A stretch of DNA of 64,000 nucleotides from CAVXFB01 sp963760935 (GCA_963760935.1 CAVXFB010000003.1:310001-374000), one strand, 5' to 3'. Shown: positions 8,919 to 19,039, counted from the stretch's first letter. Notes: generated by a model from the letters alone, not told the origin. Numbers and translations: made by a program.

Positions 8919-9962
8919 CTACCCCAGCCAATGTGGGTTTCTGGCCGTGCCATCGAAGCCGGCGGTGGTCTTGAACGGTTCAAATCGCCCCTCGCTGGCC
9001 GCTACTGCCGTCCGCCGTAGCAGGGCGGCCATCTGGTCCGGATTCAGCGGCTTGAATGTGCGCACGGCATCAAGATCTTGCTGCAACACGGCCATACTGT
9101 CGATGCCCGTGATGACGGTCGACGTGGGAAGGGTCATGGCATAGTGGAGACACTCGACAGGCTTGACCGTATTGCTCCTGAGGATCACACCGCTGCCCAG
9201 GGGCTTCATGCCCAACACGCCAATCTGTTCCTTGATCAACAAGGGCAGAACGCGTTGGGCGAAGCTGCGAAAATGGGCGTCCATCACGTTCAACGGCATC
9301 TGAACCGCATCGAAGCGGAACTTGTGCTTCGCAGCTACTTCAAGCATCCGGCGATGAATGAGGGGGTCTTTGTGCCCTGTGAAGCCGATGAAGCGGATCT
9401 TGCCCGCCTTTTGCGCCGCGACGACCGCCTCGATGGCGCCGCCGGGGGCAAAGATTCGGTCCGGGCCCTCAAAACGAATAATTTCATGGAACTGACAGAG
9501 GTCCAACCTGTCCGTCTGCAAGCGTTTGAGCGACTCGTCGATCTGCCGCGCGGCCGATTCCTTGGTGCGGCCGTCGATCTTCGTCATCAGAAACACCTTT
9601 TCGCGGTATCCACCCTGCAATGCTTTGCCCATGCGGATTTCACTAGCGCCCCGGTTGTAATCCCAGCAGTTGTCCATGAAGTTGACGCCGGCGTCGATAG
9701 CCGCACGAATGATGCGGATGCTTTCCTGCTCGTCGCGCTGCACGCCAATATGGAATCCGCCAAGGCCCAACACGGACACCTTTTCGCCCGTGCGGCCCAA
9801 GGGACGATAAATCATCTCACCCGGGACAGCGTCAACCGATGCGACCGGCTGTCGAGACGGTTCTGCGGCCAAGACGGTTGTCGTCAGGTGATCCAAGACG
9901 CGGTCGGCTGCCAGCGGACCAGCCACGACGGCCGCCGCTTTAAGGAAATCCCGCCGTTCCAT
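8919..9962 (-). CDS. Tat-exported aldo/keto reductase
   Basis: Translation from ATG 9962 (preceded by AGGAGAG) gives 347 residues. The N-terminus MERRDFLKAAAVVAGPLAAD is a twin-arginine signal. The mature protein is an aldo/keto reductase: YRPLGRTGEKVSVLGLGGFH, then FMDNCWDYNRGASE with the catalytic Asp and Tyr, LMTKIDGR with the Lys, and LCQFHEI with the His, so the tetrad is complete. GFTGHKDP and GMKPLGSG match the barrel interior. Family knowledge: NADPH-linked reduction or oxidation of a carbonyl; the Tat signal implies export with a pre-bound cofactor. The substrate is unknown. Longer readings into the upstream inverted repeat are not supported. Confidence 0.85.
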   Translation of the reverse strand: MERRDFLKAAAVVAGPLAADRVLDHLTTTVLAAEPSRQPVASVDAVPGEMIYRPLGRTGEKVSVLGLGGFHIGVQRDEQESIRIIRAAIDAGVNFMDNCWDYNRGASEIRMGKALQGGYREKVFLMTKIDGRTKESAARQIDESLKRLQTDRLDLCQFHEIIRFEGPDRIFAPGGAIEAVVAAQKAGKIRFIGFTGHKDPLIHRRMLEVAAKHKFRFDAVQMPLNVMDAHFRSFAQRVLPLLIKEQIGVLGMKPLGSGVILRSNTVKPVECLHYAMTLPTSTVITGIDSMAVLQQDLDAVRTFKPLNPDQMAALLRRTAVAASEGRFEPFKTTAGFDGTARNPHWLG

Positions 9963-10010
9963 GTGTCTCTCCTTCGTTCTTGAAACGCCTCGGCGCACGG
10001 CCGAAGGCGT

Positions 10011-10314
10011 CTGTGTGAGCGTCAGGTTTGTGGGTGGATTTCTGAAAGACCGGGGAGTCTGGGGCATTTTTTCTAGTCCAGGCGTGTTACGCCTGGGAAG
10101 GCGAACGGACGATGTTCATCTTCCAGTCGCGCCCGTTCTACGGGCGTCCGTCCCTCGGCTGTTGCAGGAGGCCCGTAAAACGGGCCTGACAAACCCCCGA
10201 CCCCACCATCGCTTCCGCACCCAGGCGTAAAACGCCTGGGCTAGAGAAAAACTCTCGGACCGCGGCCTTCCAGGAACCCCGTGAATTTCCCACCCACAAT
10301 CAAGACGCACACAC
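10011..10314. repeat. Hairpin-rich element bounded by imperfect inverted repeats
   Basis: Left end 10011-10040 (GTGTGAGCGTCAGGTTTGTG then GGTGGATTTC) and the reverse complement of the right end 10283-10314 (GTGTGTGCGTCTTGATTGTG then GGTGGGAAATTC) agree at most positions. Between them are four perfect hairpins: CCAGGCGT-GTT-ACGCCTGG (10078-10096), GCCCGT-TCT-ACGGGC (10131-10145), GCCCGT-AAA-ACGGGC (10171-10185) and a nine-base stem CCCAGGCGT with AAA loop (10220-10240). No coding capacity is evident. A related pair of ends is seen at 19043-19392. Confidence 0.7.
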
Positions 10315-10531
10315 AATGCGTCCGAAACCGCTCGATCTGCCCTTGCCGAATTGTATGGCGACGGTCAATGCCAAGGGAGGGAGCCTGTGGTGGCATCCAC
10401 TCTGGAATGAAGTGGGAAGAGGCTCGCTCGTGGCGACGCCACTTACCGTGGGCGCAGGCTCTGCTACGCCAACGACTCGACACGGCGCGATACGCCCGCC
10501 GGGCTCATTACGGCCTGCTGCGGCAATGTCT

Positions 10532-13500
10532 TTACTGAGCGGCGGCAGTCTTTACGTGCTTGCCGACGAGCCACAACAAGATCGGAGAGGCCACATAAAT
10601 CGAGCTGTATGTTCCAGTGGCCACGCCGACAATCAACACGAAGGCGAATCCGTGCACCCCTTCGCCGCCGAACAGATAGAGCACGACAACCACCAACAGC
10701 ACCGTGAATGACGTTAACAACGTGCGGCTCAGGGTTTGATTCGTGCTGTCGTTGACCATCTTGCGTGTCAGATCGGGGTCCTTGCCACGGATTTCGCGGA
10801 TTCGGTCGAAAACCACGATCGTGTCATTGACCGAGTAGCCGATGATCGTCAAGAAGGCAGCCACGATAGGCAGGTTGATCTTGAATGGATCGATCATCAA
10901 GAAGCCAAGGTAAGGCGCCACGTAGTAGCTGATGGCAATGGCCCCAAGCATCACGAAGATGTCATGGATCAACGCCACCACGGCTGCCAGGCCGAACGCC
11001 ACGCCCTGGAACCGGACCCACAGATAGATGATCATGCAGATCCAACTCGCCACCAACGCGTAAACCGCTTGCAATCGCGTATTGCTGGCCACGGCCGCCC
11101 CGATAGTGCTGGACGCCGGGAAAATGGGGCTTGAATCGACCTGTTGCGCGAGGGTCGAGAGCAGAGCTTTGGCCTTTTCCGGTGGAAGACGGAACTTCAA
11201 GGTCCAATTCTTGAAGGTAGTATGCTCGCCTTCCACGTACTTCTCATTAGAGAGCTGGTAATCGACCGCTTCGACACCCAGGTTTGCGGCCTTGATGGCT
11301 GCGTCGACCAACTGCGTGGCCGCATTGTGGTTGACGGGAATGTCGAAGGTTAATTGCGACTCGTAGCCGCCGACGTAGGGATCGGTGGCTTCAGCGGGTT
11401 TTTCGGCTGGCGCTTGCCCCTTGTCGGCGCCTCGGCGGGCGTGACCGGCGTGCTCTCTTTCGCCGCTTCTTTCTGGCCGCCAGCCGGAGACGCCGGCGGC
11501 GCTTCAATCGCCGGAACGTTGGCTGGTGCAGACTCTTGCGGCGATTCTTTCACGGCCTCGGTTTTCACCGGCTCATCGGCCAACGCCAGTTCCTGCATAT
11601 TGTCGCCAGCCAAGGCCAGCATGGTTCGTGGCGGCAGATCATTGCGCGACTGCCCCTTCTTCGCCGGCTCGGCGGGAGGCGACGGCAGCGCCGCAGGCAC
11701 GCTCGCCGGTGTTGACGGCGTGGCAGCCTTGGTCGACGCCTCAATTAGCTTCGGCTCAGTGAACGTGACGGTATTATGCGCCAGCTTGTTGCCAAACACT
11801 TCCGTCAGCACTTGCTTAACTTTGGACATTTCCGCCTGTGACGTGTTAATCACGAAGCGAAGTCCCTCGGGCTCATCACCAAATCTCACGTCGCTAACGG
11901 CAAGGTCAGGCAGCTTATCGGTCAACAAATCTCGGACGACGCCCGTGTCCTGAGGTTTGTCGAACAACGCCTGAACTGAAACACCGCCGGTAAAGTCGAT
12001 GTCGAACAGTCCCTTGCCGCGATAGAACGCCACAGTGATCGCCATCGCCGTAACAATCAATGAACCGGCGAGGCAGTAGCGAAACCAGTGCATGAAATCG
12101 ATGTTCGTATGTCCGATGACGCGAAGCATCTTCACCTGCGTTATCCAGCCGCGTTTCTCGGCGACGTCGAAAATCACCCGGGCCACAAAGACCGAGGTGT
12201 AGATGCTGATGGCCACGCCGAGCCAGAGGCTCACCGCGAAGCCTTTTACCTGATCGGTGCCGAGAGCATACATCACCGTGGCGGCGATCAACGTGGTCAG
12301 GTTCGCGTCGATGATTGTCGCGCTGGCCCGCTGGAATGCGTTGCGGATCGCCATGCGCAGTGTGGCCCCGCGATCCAATTCTTCGCGCAATCGTTCGTAC
12401 ACGAGCACGTTGTTGTCGACGGCCATGCCGACCACCAATGCCAAGCCGGCAAAACCAGTAAGTGTGAAAGCAGCTTTGATCGTAAGCATGATGCCAAACA
12501 GCATGAGCATGTTCAGCACCAAGGCGATGTTGGCCACCAAGCCGCAGAAGCGGTAGTACCAGAGCATGAACAGCGGCACCAGGATGGCCGCGATAATCAT
12601 CGCCTGGGTGCCCTTTTCGATGGTGTCGCGTCCCAGGGTCGGCCCGCTATACAACCGTTGAATTGGTTCCTTGGTCAAGGCGGCCGGCAAGCTGCCGGCG
12701 TTGAGCACGTTGACCAGATCTTGCACCTCGACGCGGGTAAAAGATCCGGTAATCTCACCGCGATCATAGATCGCGCTTTGGATGGCCGGGGCCGAATAAA
12801 GCTCGTCATCAAGAATAATGCCCAGCTTGTAGCTATAGTCCGTAAGCTTGTCGGGCAAATGCGTGCCGGTCAGTTCGCCGAAAAGCTGTGAGCCTTTGCT
12901 ATTGAAGGTAAAGTTGACGCACGGCTGCCCTTTAGGGTCAGTGCCGACGTCAGCGCGGGTCAGGTAGGCGCCGGTAACGTTGTAAATGTCGTTAACGACC
13001 AGCACCTCCATCACTTCGCGGTCGCCGATCTTTCGCGTTCGCCGGGCGATGCCCGTGTAGCCCGGTCCCATGAAGCTGCGTTCATCGCCGTGCCTGACCG
13101 GCACCCACCACGCAAGGCGATGCTCGCCCGAGGCGTCGAAAATCTGCCGCTTCGACGGTTCGGCCTGCGGCACGCTCGATGAGCTCCTTGTTGTCATGCA
13201 CGTCGGCCAGGATGCGGAACTCGAGATTGCCAGCCCGGGTGATAATGTCCTCGATGCGACGCACCTCGGCTTCGTCCTTTTCGGGAACGATGATCTCGAC
13301 CTGCTCGACGCCGTACTTGCGTATCGTGACTTCTTTTTGTCCGCCGGGGTTGACTCGCTGGCTGATGGCCGCAATGAGCTTGTCCATGTCGACCGGCTGC
13401 TCGGACGTCTTCCGGCTCTGGTCGACCTCGTACACCAGTATCGCACCACCGCTAAGGTCGATGCCCAACTTCAGTGGAGGCCCCATTAAGAGCACCACAA

Positions 13501-13699
13501 TGCTGGCCAGCAGCGTGAAGAAGATAAGGCCGATCTTCCAGCCGTGATCGCTCATGCGTAGTTTCTTCCCCAGATAGCTGCCGAGGAAGAACGATACGGC
13601 CAGCGTGGCCGCGGCTACGAGAAAATCAACAACCCAAAAACTCGAAGGCGCATTCGGCGTCGCGTTCTGCGCCCATAGCAGGCTGGCATACCAAGGCAT
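10532..13699 (-). CDS. secDF: Protein translocase SecDF fusion, with two frame breaks
   Basis: Three frames read in order give one SecD-SecF fusion of roughly 1050 residues. Segment 1 (from ATG 13699) has the first membrane helices and the SecD start KLGIDLSGGAILVYEV. It breaks near 13163-13172, within a region reading ELIERA then AEPSKRQIFD in the next frame. Segment 2 holds the SecD periplasmic and six-helix parts (VVGMAVDNNVLVYERLREEL), then the SecF start (IDFTGGVSVQALF) and a long Ala/Pro/Glu/Lys-rich linker. Within or just before 11365-11480 the frame shifts again to segment 3 (ESQLTFDIPVN ... IIGYSVNDTIVVFDRIREIR). SecDF uses the proton motive force to complete Sec export. It is normally important for growth, so both breaks are probably assembly indels. 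It lies downstream of yajC in the same direction. Confidence 0.88.
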
Positions 13700-13800
13700 G
13701 AGAGTAGATTTCCTGTGGCGTCCTGAAGCGGTGAAATGGTAATCATGGCGGGACTTCGCCGACCAACGCTGCCGACCGGCGCCTGTCGCCCCACCGTACG

Positions 13801-14193
13801 TTATTTGCTGGGACTTTCTTCCGTCGATTCGTCGCCTACAACGCGGCTGATCGAGCTGAGGGTCAGGCGGAGTTTAGTGTTCGTGGTTTCATCGACCTTC
13901 ACGGTGACCTCGTCGGCTTCATAGTTTACGTTGGTCACGATGCCATAGATGCCGCCGGCAGTGACCACGCGGTCGTTCTTCTTGACAGCCGACAACATGG
14001 CCGTTCGGCGTGCCTGCTCGCGCCGCTGAGGGCGAAGAATAATAAAATAGAACAACAGCACCATGACAATTAGCAATGGAAACGGAGATTGCAGAAACGA
14101 CGAGCCTGCGTCGCCTCCTGCGCCCTTTGCTCCGCCATCGGCCTCGGCAAATAGTGCCACTGTGCTGACAAGTTGCAAAAACATCGATTCCAC
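13801..14193 (-). CDS. yajC: Preprotein translocase subunit YajC
   Basis: The 130-residue product has one membrane helix at about residues 38-55 (FPLLIVMVLLFYFIILRPQR), directly followed by the YajC signature RPQRREQARR and VKKNDRVVTAGGIYGIV. YajC associates with SecDF and the YidC/SecYEG complex in the inner membrane. The gene lies about 100 bases upstream of secDF on the same strand, the conserved yajC-secD order, so co-transcription is expected. The length is close to the family norm. Confidence 0.95.
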   Translation of the reverse strand: MESMFLQLVSTVALFAEADGGAKGAGGDAGSSFLQSPFPLLIVMVLLFYFIILRPQRREQARRTAMLSAVKKNDRVVTAGGIYGIVTNVNYEADEVTVKVDETTNTKLRLTLSSISRVVGDESTEESPSK

Positions 14194-14282
14194 GGGAATC
14201 TCCCAAATCGGACTATGCTAAACCCGTAATCTTATGCTTCCTGCCCGCTCGCAGCAAGGGGAGATGCGACAACGGACAAAGT

Positions 14283-14600
14283 GGGGTGCATTCCGCACTT
14301 TGTAGGGTCGTTTGCGACCCTTTCCGCCGAAGGCGGTGTTAGGTCCGACGTTGACGTCGGGTTGGCGGCAAGTTGATCTTGGATTGTCAGAGCCGCTTGC
14401 GGGCCTCCTGGCGTTGTTAAGGCAGCAGGACGCCCGTAAACGGGCGTGACATAAGCAGATGAGAGAGTGGTAGTCTGGTGGGCGGCTCAACCCGGCGTAA
14501 ACGCCGGGCCGATTACCGCTAACGCGGAAACGCCGGTGAACAGGCGTGGGAACATTCAGTCTTCCCCTCGGCAGAAACGACAAAGTGCGGAATGCACCCC
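14283..14600. repeat. MITE-like element: perfect 21-bp inverted repeats around a hairpin array
   Basis: Positions 14283-14303 and 14580-14600 are exact reverse complements over 21 bases (left copy begins GGGGTGCATTCCGCACTTT). Inside are five short hairpins: GGGTCG-TTTG-CGACCC (14305-14320), CCGCC-GAA-GGCGG (14324-14336), CCGACGT-TG-ACGTCGG (14345-14360), CGCCCGT-AA-ACGGGCG (14431-14446) and CCCGGCGT-AA-ACGCCGGG (14491-14508). The element fills the gap between divergent yajC and shc. There is no coding frame of protein character. Confidence 0.75.
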
Positions 14601-14724
14601 TCCCTCTATCCTCTCTCTAATTGCTCTTGTCCATTACGCCTTGTTCGCATAAGCTACGCACACTCGCTTGCCCTGTCGTCGGGCGGCGTGTCAGGGAGGA
14701 CTAGGTGCCTTTGGAGGGGCGTCT

Positions 14725-16857
14725 ATGAGTTCGAGCCAGAAAGCGTGTGTCGTGCCACAGGACGGGCAGGACGACCACTTTGACAGCGCCTCGCTGGAGA
14801 CCGCCAACGCCAAGTCTCTGGGCGTTTTGGTTCGCAGGGCGATCCACCGCACTCGGCATTGGCTGATGGGCCAGCAAAAAGAGGACGGTTGTTGGTGCGC
14901 CGAACTGGAAGGCGACACCATCCTCGAGAGCGAAACGATCCTCTTGCTCGCATTTCTTGGCTACGAAGACTCGGACTTGGCCCAACGCTGTGCGGCCTAT
15001 TTGGTCGACAGGCAGTTAGCCGAGGGTGGATGGGCAATGTATCCGGGCGGCACGGTCGAAATCAGCGGCAGCGTGAAGGCCTATTTCGCCTTGAAGCTGG
15101 CCGGCCACGATCCGAGTTCGGAATACATGCAGCGGGCCCGTGCGGCGATTCTCACTCATGGCGGGGCCGATGCCGTCAACAGTTTCACTCGCTACTATCT
15201 TGCCCTGCTGGGGCAGATCCCATACGAACAATGCCCGGCGGTGCCCCCGGAGTTTGTGCTGCTGCCGAAATGGTTTCCGGCCAATCCATACGCCGTTAGC
15301 TCCTGGTCACGGACGATCATCGTGCCGTTGTCGATCATTTCCGCCTTGCGGCCCGTCCGACGATTGGAACCGCGTTTGGGTATCCGCGAGTTGTTCTTGA
15401 AAGAGCCTGAGAACTGGCCCGTGCTGCGGTGTCCGGGCTTATCGGGCGGAACGGGTCTGCTCAGTTGGGACCGCTTCTTCCGCACGACCGATCGATTCTT
15501 CAAATGGTGCCAACGTCGCAAGGTGTTGCCGTTGCGGCACAGGGCTCTGGCGGCCGCCGAGCAGTGGATGCTCGCCCATTTTGACGAGAGCGACGGTCTC
15601 GGGGCGATTTATCCGCCCATCGTCTGGAGTATCGTGGCGCTGAAGTGTTTGGGCTATCCCGACGACAGCCAAGAGATGCAATACTGCCAACGCCAATTGA
15701 ACGCCCTGGTGCTGGAGAACGACGAAACGGAGACGGCGCGGTTACAGCCCTGCACATCGCCGGTTTGGGATACGGCCATCTCGATTCGGGCCCTCACGTC
15801 CAGCGGCATGCGGCCAGAAAATCCGGCCATTCGCGAGGCAATCCAGTGGCTCTTGGCACGGCAAATCACCCGCCGCGGCGATTGGGCGGAAACGGTCGAT
15901 GTCGAACCGGGCGGCTGGTGTTTCGAATACGCCAACGATTTCTATCCCGATTGCGACGATACGGCGATGGTCCTCTTGGCGCTGCAAACGCAGTTTGCTG
16001 ACCCGGCGACGCCCGATGCGTTGCCGCCAGAGTTGCGGTTGGCCGCCTCGACCGGTGAAACCGTTGAAGACTCTCAACAGCGGATCGTCTCGATGCAGGA
16101 GACCGTGGCGGCAATTGACAAGGGTTTGCGATGGCTTATGGCCATGCAGAATCGCGATGGCGGCTGGGGCGCATTTGATCGGAACAATGATCGCGAGTTC
16201 CTCTGCCATGTGCCGTTTGCCGACCACAACGCCATGATCGATCCGAGTACGCCCGACCTTACAGGCCGTGTGCTCGAAGCATTGGGCCGCCTCGGGCACC
16301 GCCTCGGCGATCCGGCGGTCGATCGAGCCGTTGCCTATGTTCGCCGCACCCAAAACGCCGACGGAAGCTGGTTTGGTCGCTGGGGCGTCAACTATGTCTA
16401 TGGCACCTGGCAGTCGCTGACCGGCCTGACGGCTGTCGGCGTGCCAACCGACGACCCGACGATTGTCGCTGGCGCCAATTGGCTCTTGGCCCACCAGCAG
16501 GCTTGCGGTGGTTGGGGCGAATCACCCGACAGCTATGAGCATCCGCATCTTCGCGGGCAAGGCCCCACGACGGCCTCGCAAACCGCTTGGGCGCTGATGG
16601 GCCTGATGGCCGCCGGTCTGCAAGCCCATCCGGCCGTTATCCGCGGAGTGCACTACTTGCTGACGACGCAAGAGAGCGACGGTACCTGGGACGAGCCCGA
16701 GTTTACCGGCACCGGCTTCCCGCGGGTGTTTTACTTGCGATACCACTACTATCCGATCTACTTCCCGCTACTAGCACTGTCGCAGTGGGCCGTGACGGTC
16801 AACAGCGATTCGGCGGACAGTGATCGGCTGTTAGCGGTCAGCGGCCAGCCGTCGTAG
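14725..16857 (+). CDS. shc: Squalene-hopene cyclase
   Basis: The 710-residue product starts at ATG 14725, set by GGAGG at 14711-14716. It is a class II triterpene cyclase: the catalytic acid motif appears as DCDDTA near residue 409, and several QW repeats are visible (GQQKEDGCWCAELEG, AMQNRDGGWGAFDRNND, RTQNADGSWFGRWGVNYVYG, AHQQACGGWGES, TTQESDGTWDEPEFTGTG). The C-terminus YLRYHYYPIYFPLLAL is also typical. The enzyme folds squalene into hopene/hopanol at the cytoplasmic membrane face. The length is slightly above the common 630-680. It is followed by hpnH and hpnG on the same strand, giving a hopanoid gene cluster. Confidence 0.95.
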   Translation: MSSSQKACVVPQDGQDDHFDSASLETANAKSLGVLVRRAIHRTRHWLMGQQKEDGCWCAELEGDTILESETILLLAFLGYEDSDLAQRCAAYLVDRQLAEGGWAMYPGGTVEISGSVKAYFALKLAGHDPSSEYMQRARAAILTHGGADAVNSFTRYYLALLGQIPYEQCPAVPPEFVLLPKWFPANPYAVSSWSRTIIVPLSIISALRPVRRLEPRLGIRELFLKEPENWPVLRCPGLSGGTGLLSWDRFFRTTDRFFKWCQRRKVLPLRHRALAAAEQWMLAHFDESDGLGAIYPPIVWSIVALKCLGYPDDSQEMQYCQRQLNALVLENDETETARLQPCTSPVWDTAISIRALTSSGMRPENPAIREAIQWLLARQITRRGDWAETVDVEPGGWCFEYANDFYPDCDDTAMVLLALQTQFADPATPDALPPELRLAASTGETVEDSQQRIVSMQETVAAIDKGLRWLMAMQNRDGGWGAFDRNNDREFLCHVPFADHNAMIDPSTPDLTGRVLEALGRLGHRLGDPAVDRAVAYVRRTQNADGSWFGRWGVNYVYGTWQSLTGLTAVGVPTDDPTIVAGANWLLAHQQACGGWGESPDSYEHPHLRGQGPTTASQTAWALMGLMAAGLQAHPAVIRGVHYLLTTQESDGTWDEPEFTGTGFPRVFYLRYHYYPIYFPLLALSQWAVTVNSDSADSDRLLAVSGQPS

Positions 16858-16911
16858 TCATGAAGCCGTAGGTTAGGCTGTGCCGAGCACAGTGTCCGCA
16901 CTCATCTTACC

Positions 16912-17931
16912 ATGCGATTTCCTCTCTCCCTCACTCGCTCGATGACATCCTACCTGCTTCGCAAGAAGCTGGCGGGCGAGAAGAGGTTTCCGCTGGTCTT
17001 GATGCTCGAACCACTGCACGCCTGCAACCTCTCCTGCATGGGTTGTGGACGCATCCGCGAATATGCCGAGACGATGCACCGCCGATTATCGATCGAGCAG
17101 TGTCTGACGGCGGTGGAGGAGTGCGGGGCGCCAATTGTCAGCGTTTGCGGCGGCGAGCCGCTAATCTACCCGGAAATCGAGATCCTGCTCGAAAGCCTCG
17201 TCTTGCAGCGCAAACACGTCTACCTGTGCACCAACGGCGTGCTGCTGGAAAAGAAGCTCCGCGGCCTTCGCCCCAGCAGCCGGCTGTTCATCAATGTGCA
17301 CCTCGATGGCATGGAGGGCACGCATGATCGGCTGGTCGAGCGGCCTGGCGTGTTTGCCGCGGCGGTGCGCGGAATCCTCGACGCCAAGGTCGCCGGCTTC
17401 CAGGTCTGCACCAATACGACGATCTACAAAGGCACCGACATGCACGAGATCGCCGTGCTGTTCGACTATCTGTACGAGCTGGGCGTCGATGGCTTCATGA
17501 TCTCGCCAGCCTTCGGCTATGCGTCGGTGAACGCCTCGGATCCGCAGAATGCCGCGACGATCTTCATGACTCGTGAGGAAGTTCACAAGAAGTTTCGCTC
17601 GGCTCGGACGCTCCTGCGGCGATTCCGTTTGACGGCCTCGCCAATCTACATGGAGTTTCTTTGCGGCGAGCGCGACTTGGACTGTGCTGCTTGGGCCAAT
17701 CCAACCTACAACGTGCAAGGCTGGCGTGGGCCGTGCTACCTGCTCGGCGACGCTCATTACTCGTCGTACCGTGAGTTGGTACAGGCTACGGACTGGAACC
17801 ATTTCGGCCACGGTGGCGATGATCGCTGCCGACACTGCCTCGTTCATTGCGGCTTCGAGCCGGCCGCCGTACTCACTGCCCAGAAGGGGCTGCGTGACGT
17901 GGTGCGGATGGCCATGTGGCAGATGACGTAG
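16912..17931 (+). CDS. hpnH: Adenosyl-hopene transferase HpnH (radical SAM)
   Basis: The 339-residue product begins MRFPLSLTRSMTSYLLRKKL and has the radical SAM cluster motif in CNLSCMGCGRI (Cys-x3-Cys-x2-Cys) near residue 38. The GGE-type SAM contact CGGEPLIYP follows, with FINVHLDG further on. The C-terminal region CRHCLVHCGFEPAAV matches the HpnH end. Family knowledge: HpnH joins a 5'-deoxyadenosyl radical to diploptene, giving adenosylhopane, the first step to C35 hopanoids. It lies 54 bases after the cyclase gene, consistent with an operon. Confidence 0.94.
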   Translation: MRFPLSLTRSMTSYLLRKKLAGEKRFPLVLMLEPLHACNLSCMGCGRIREYAETMHRRLSIEQCLTAVEECGAPIVSVCGGEPLIYPEIEILLESLVLQRKHVYLCTNGVLLEKKLRGLRPSSRLFINVHLDGMEGTHDRLVERPGVFAAAVRGILDAKVAGFQVCTNTTIYKGTDMHEIAVLFDYLYELGVDGFMISPAFGYASVNASDPQNAATIFMTREEVHKKFRSARTLLRRFRLTASPIYMEFLCGERDLDCAAWANPTYNVQGWRGPCYLLGDAHYSSYRELVQATDWNHFGHGGDDRCRHCLVHCGFEPAAVLTAQKGLRDVVRMAMWQMT

Positions 17932-18028
17932 TAAAATGGAGCCATGAAACGTTCGGAATATATCGCCGAGCGTTGGGATGCTCTGGGCATGCGGCGATGG
18001 AACTGGCCTTCTGCAATGTTTTCGCGTC

Positions 18029-18881
18029 ATGGTCTTGCGTTCACTCGTGCAAAGTTGGCTTCAGACCGTAGCGAAAACCAATATTCGTGAGGCGGTTGCC
18101 GCAGCGCGGGAGCAGTTGAAGCCAACTTCGATCGAGCCGCAAAGTGAAGAACCCAAGCCGTGTCACCTCGGCTTCGTCTTCGCGCTGGGGATCGAATCGG
18201 GATGTTTCGAGGATCTGCTCGAAGGCATGGTCACCGTCCGCGGCGGCGGGTTGGTAATTCGCGAAGGGGGCCTACGAAGCCAGCGCATCGCAGTGATTCT
18301 TTCCGGGCCGGGCTGCAAAAATGCGGCACGGGCAACGGAGATACTAATCGATGGGCACCGCCCGCGCGCGTGGTGTCGGCCGGATTCGCCGGCGCGTCTG
18401 TCCCAAGTTGCACCGAAACGACATTGTCATCGCCAATCGCCTTCTCATGGCACAGAGAGACGACTTGCACGTTGAAGTGTCTGACGGGCTATCGGCCGTG
18501 CTATCGCAGCAAGGCGTTTATTGCGGCACGATGCTTACCGTTGACCGCGTCGTCCGCCTGCCGAGTGAAAAGAACGCCCTGTTTGATCGCTCTGGTGCGC
18601 TAGGCGTCGACATGGAGAACTTCGCCGTGGCTGAAGTCTGTCGACGCCGTAACGTGCCATTCTCATCCGTTCGTGTTATCGGCGATCCGGCAAACGAGAC
18701 GTTACCGCCTGACGTGGAACATCTTCTCGCGCAAACGAGCGCCGCCGCACGGGCAGGGGCGGCGCTGGGAGCAATCTGGCACCGGCCGGCCAGCGCCGTA
18801 GATCTCTATCAACTGCGCGAAAACGCTTTGGTCGCCTCGGGACGCCTGGCGAACTTCCTCGCGGACTGCAACTTTGCCTAA
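18029..18881 (+). pseudogene. hpnG: Hopanoid-associated phosphorylase HpnG, two frame breaks
   Basis: Read across three frames, the region encodes a nucleoside phosphorylase-superfamily protein of HpnG type. Frame A from ATG 18029 gives LGFVFALGIESGCFEDLL and VILSGPGCKNAARATEIL ending at GHRPR. Frame B supplies only VVSAGFAGAS. Frame C resumes with CPKLHRNDIVIANRLL, LTVDRVVRLPSEKN, GVDMENFAVAEVCRRR and the end ASGRLANFLA. Breaks lie near 18365-18370, inside a CGCGCGCG run, and near 18391-18399. HpnG releases adenine from adenosylhopane, the step after HpnH. Both breaks correspond to one missing base each, so sequencing error is a serious alternative to real inactivation. A short open frame at 17944-18090 just upstream has no recognisable identity. 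Confidence 0.78.
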
Positions 18882-19039
18882 CCATTAGACGTGTGGCCGG
18901 CGACCCCTGTCACCGATAGGAGATGGGTTGGATCGCGCTCGGCGACTGGAGTTTGCTTGTGCATCATTGTATAACTTGTTAAAGTCGCCCGAGTTGCATC
19001 TGCGAGGGTCGGACAGCGGCAGGCCGGAGTAGGCACAAC

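Noticed and set aside
12088..12891. A 267-codon plus-strand frame within secDF
   Set aside because: His/Asp/Gln-rich shadow of the SecD membrane region.
15742..16494. A 250-codon frame antisense to squalene-hopene cyclase
   Set aside because: Overlaps the cyclase QW motifs on the other strand and has no family features.
17944..18090. A 48-codon frame (MKRSEYIAERWDALG) just before hpnG
   Set aside because: No recognisable family and no clear ribosome site; it may be chance or a remnant, so it is mentioned only within the hpnG entry.
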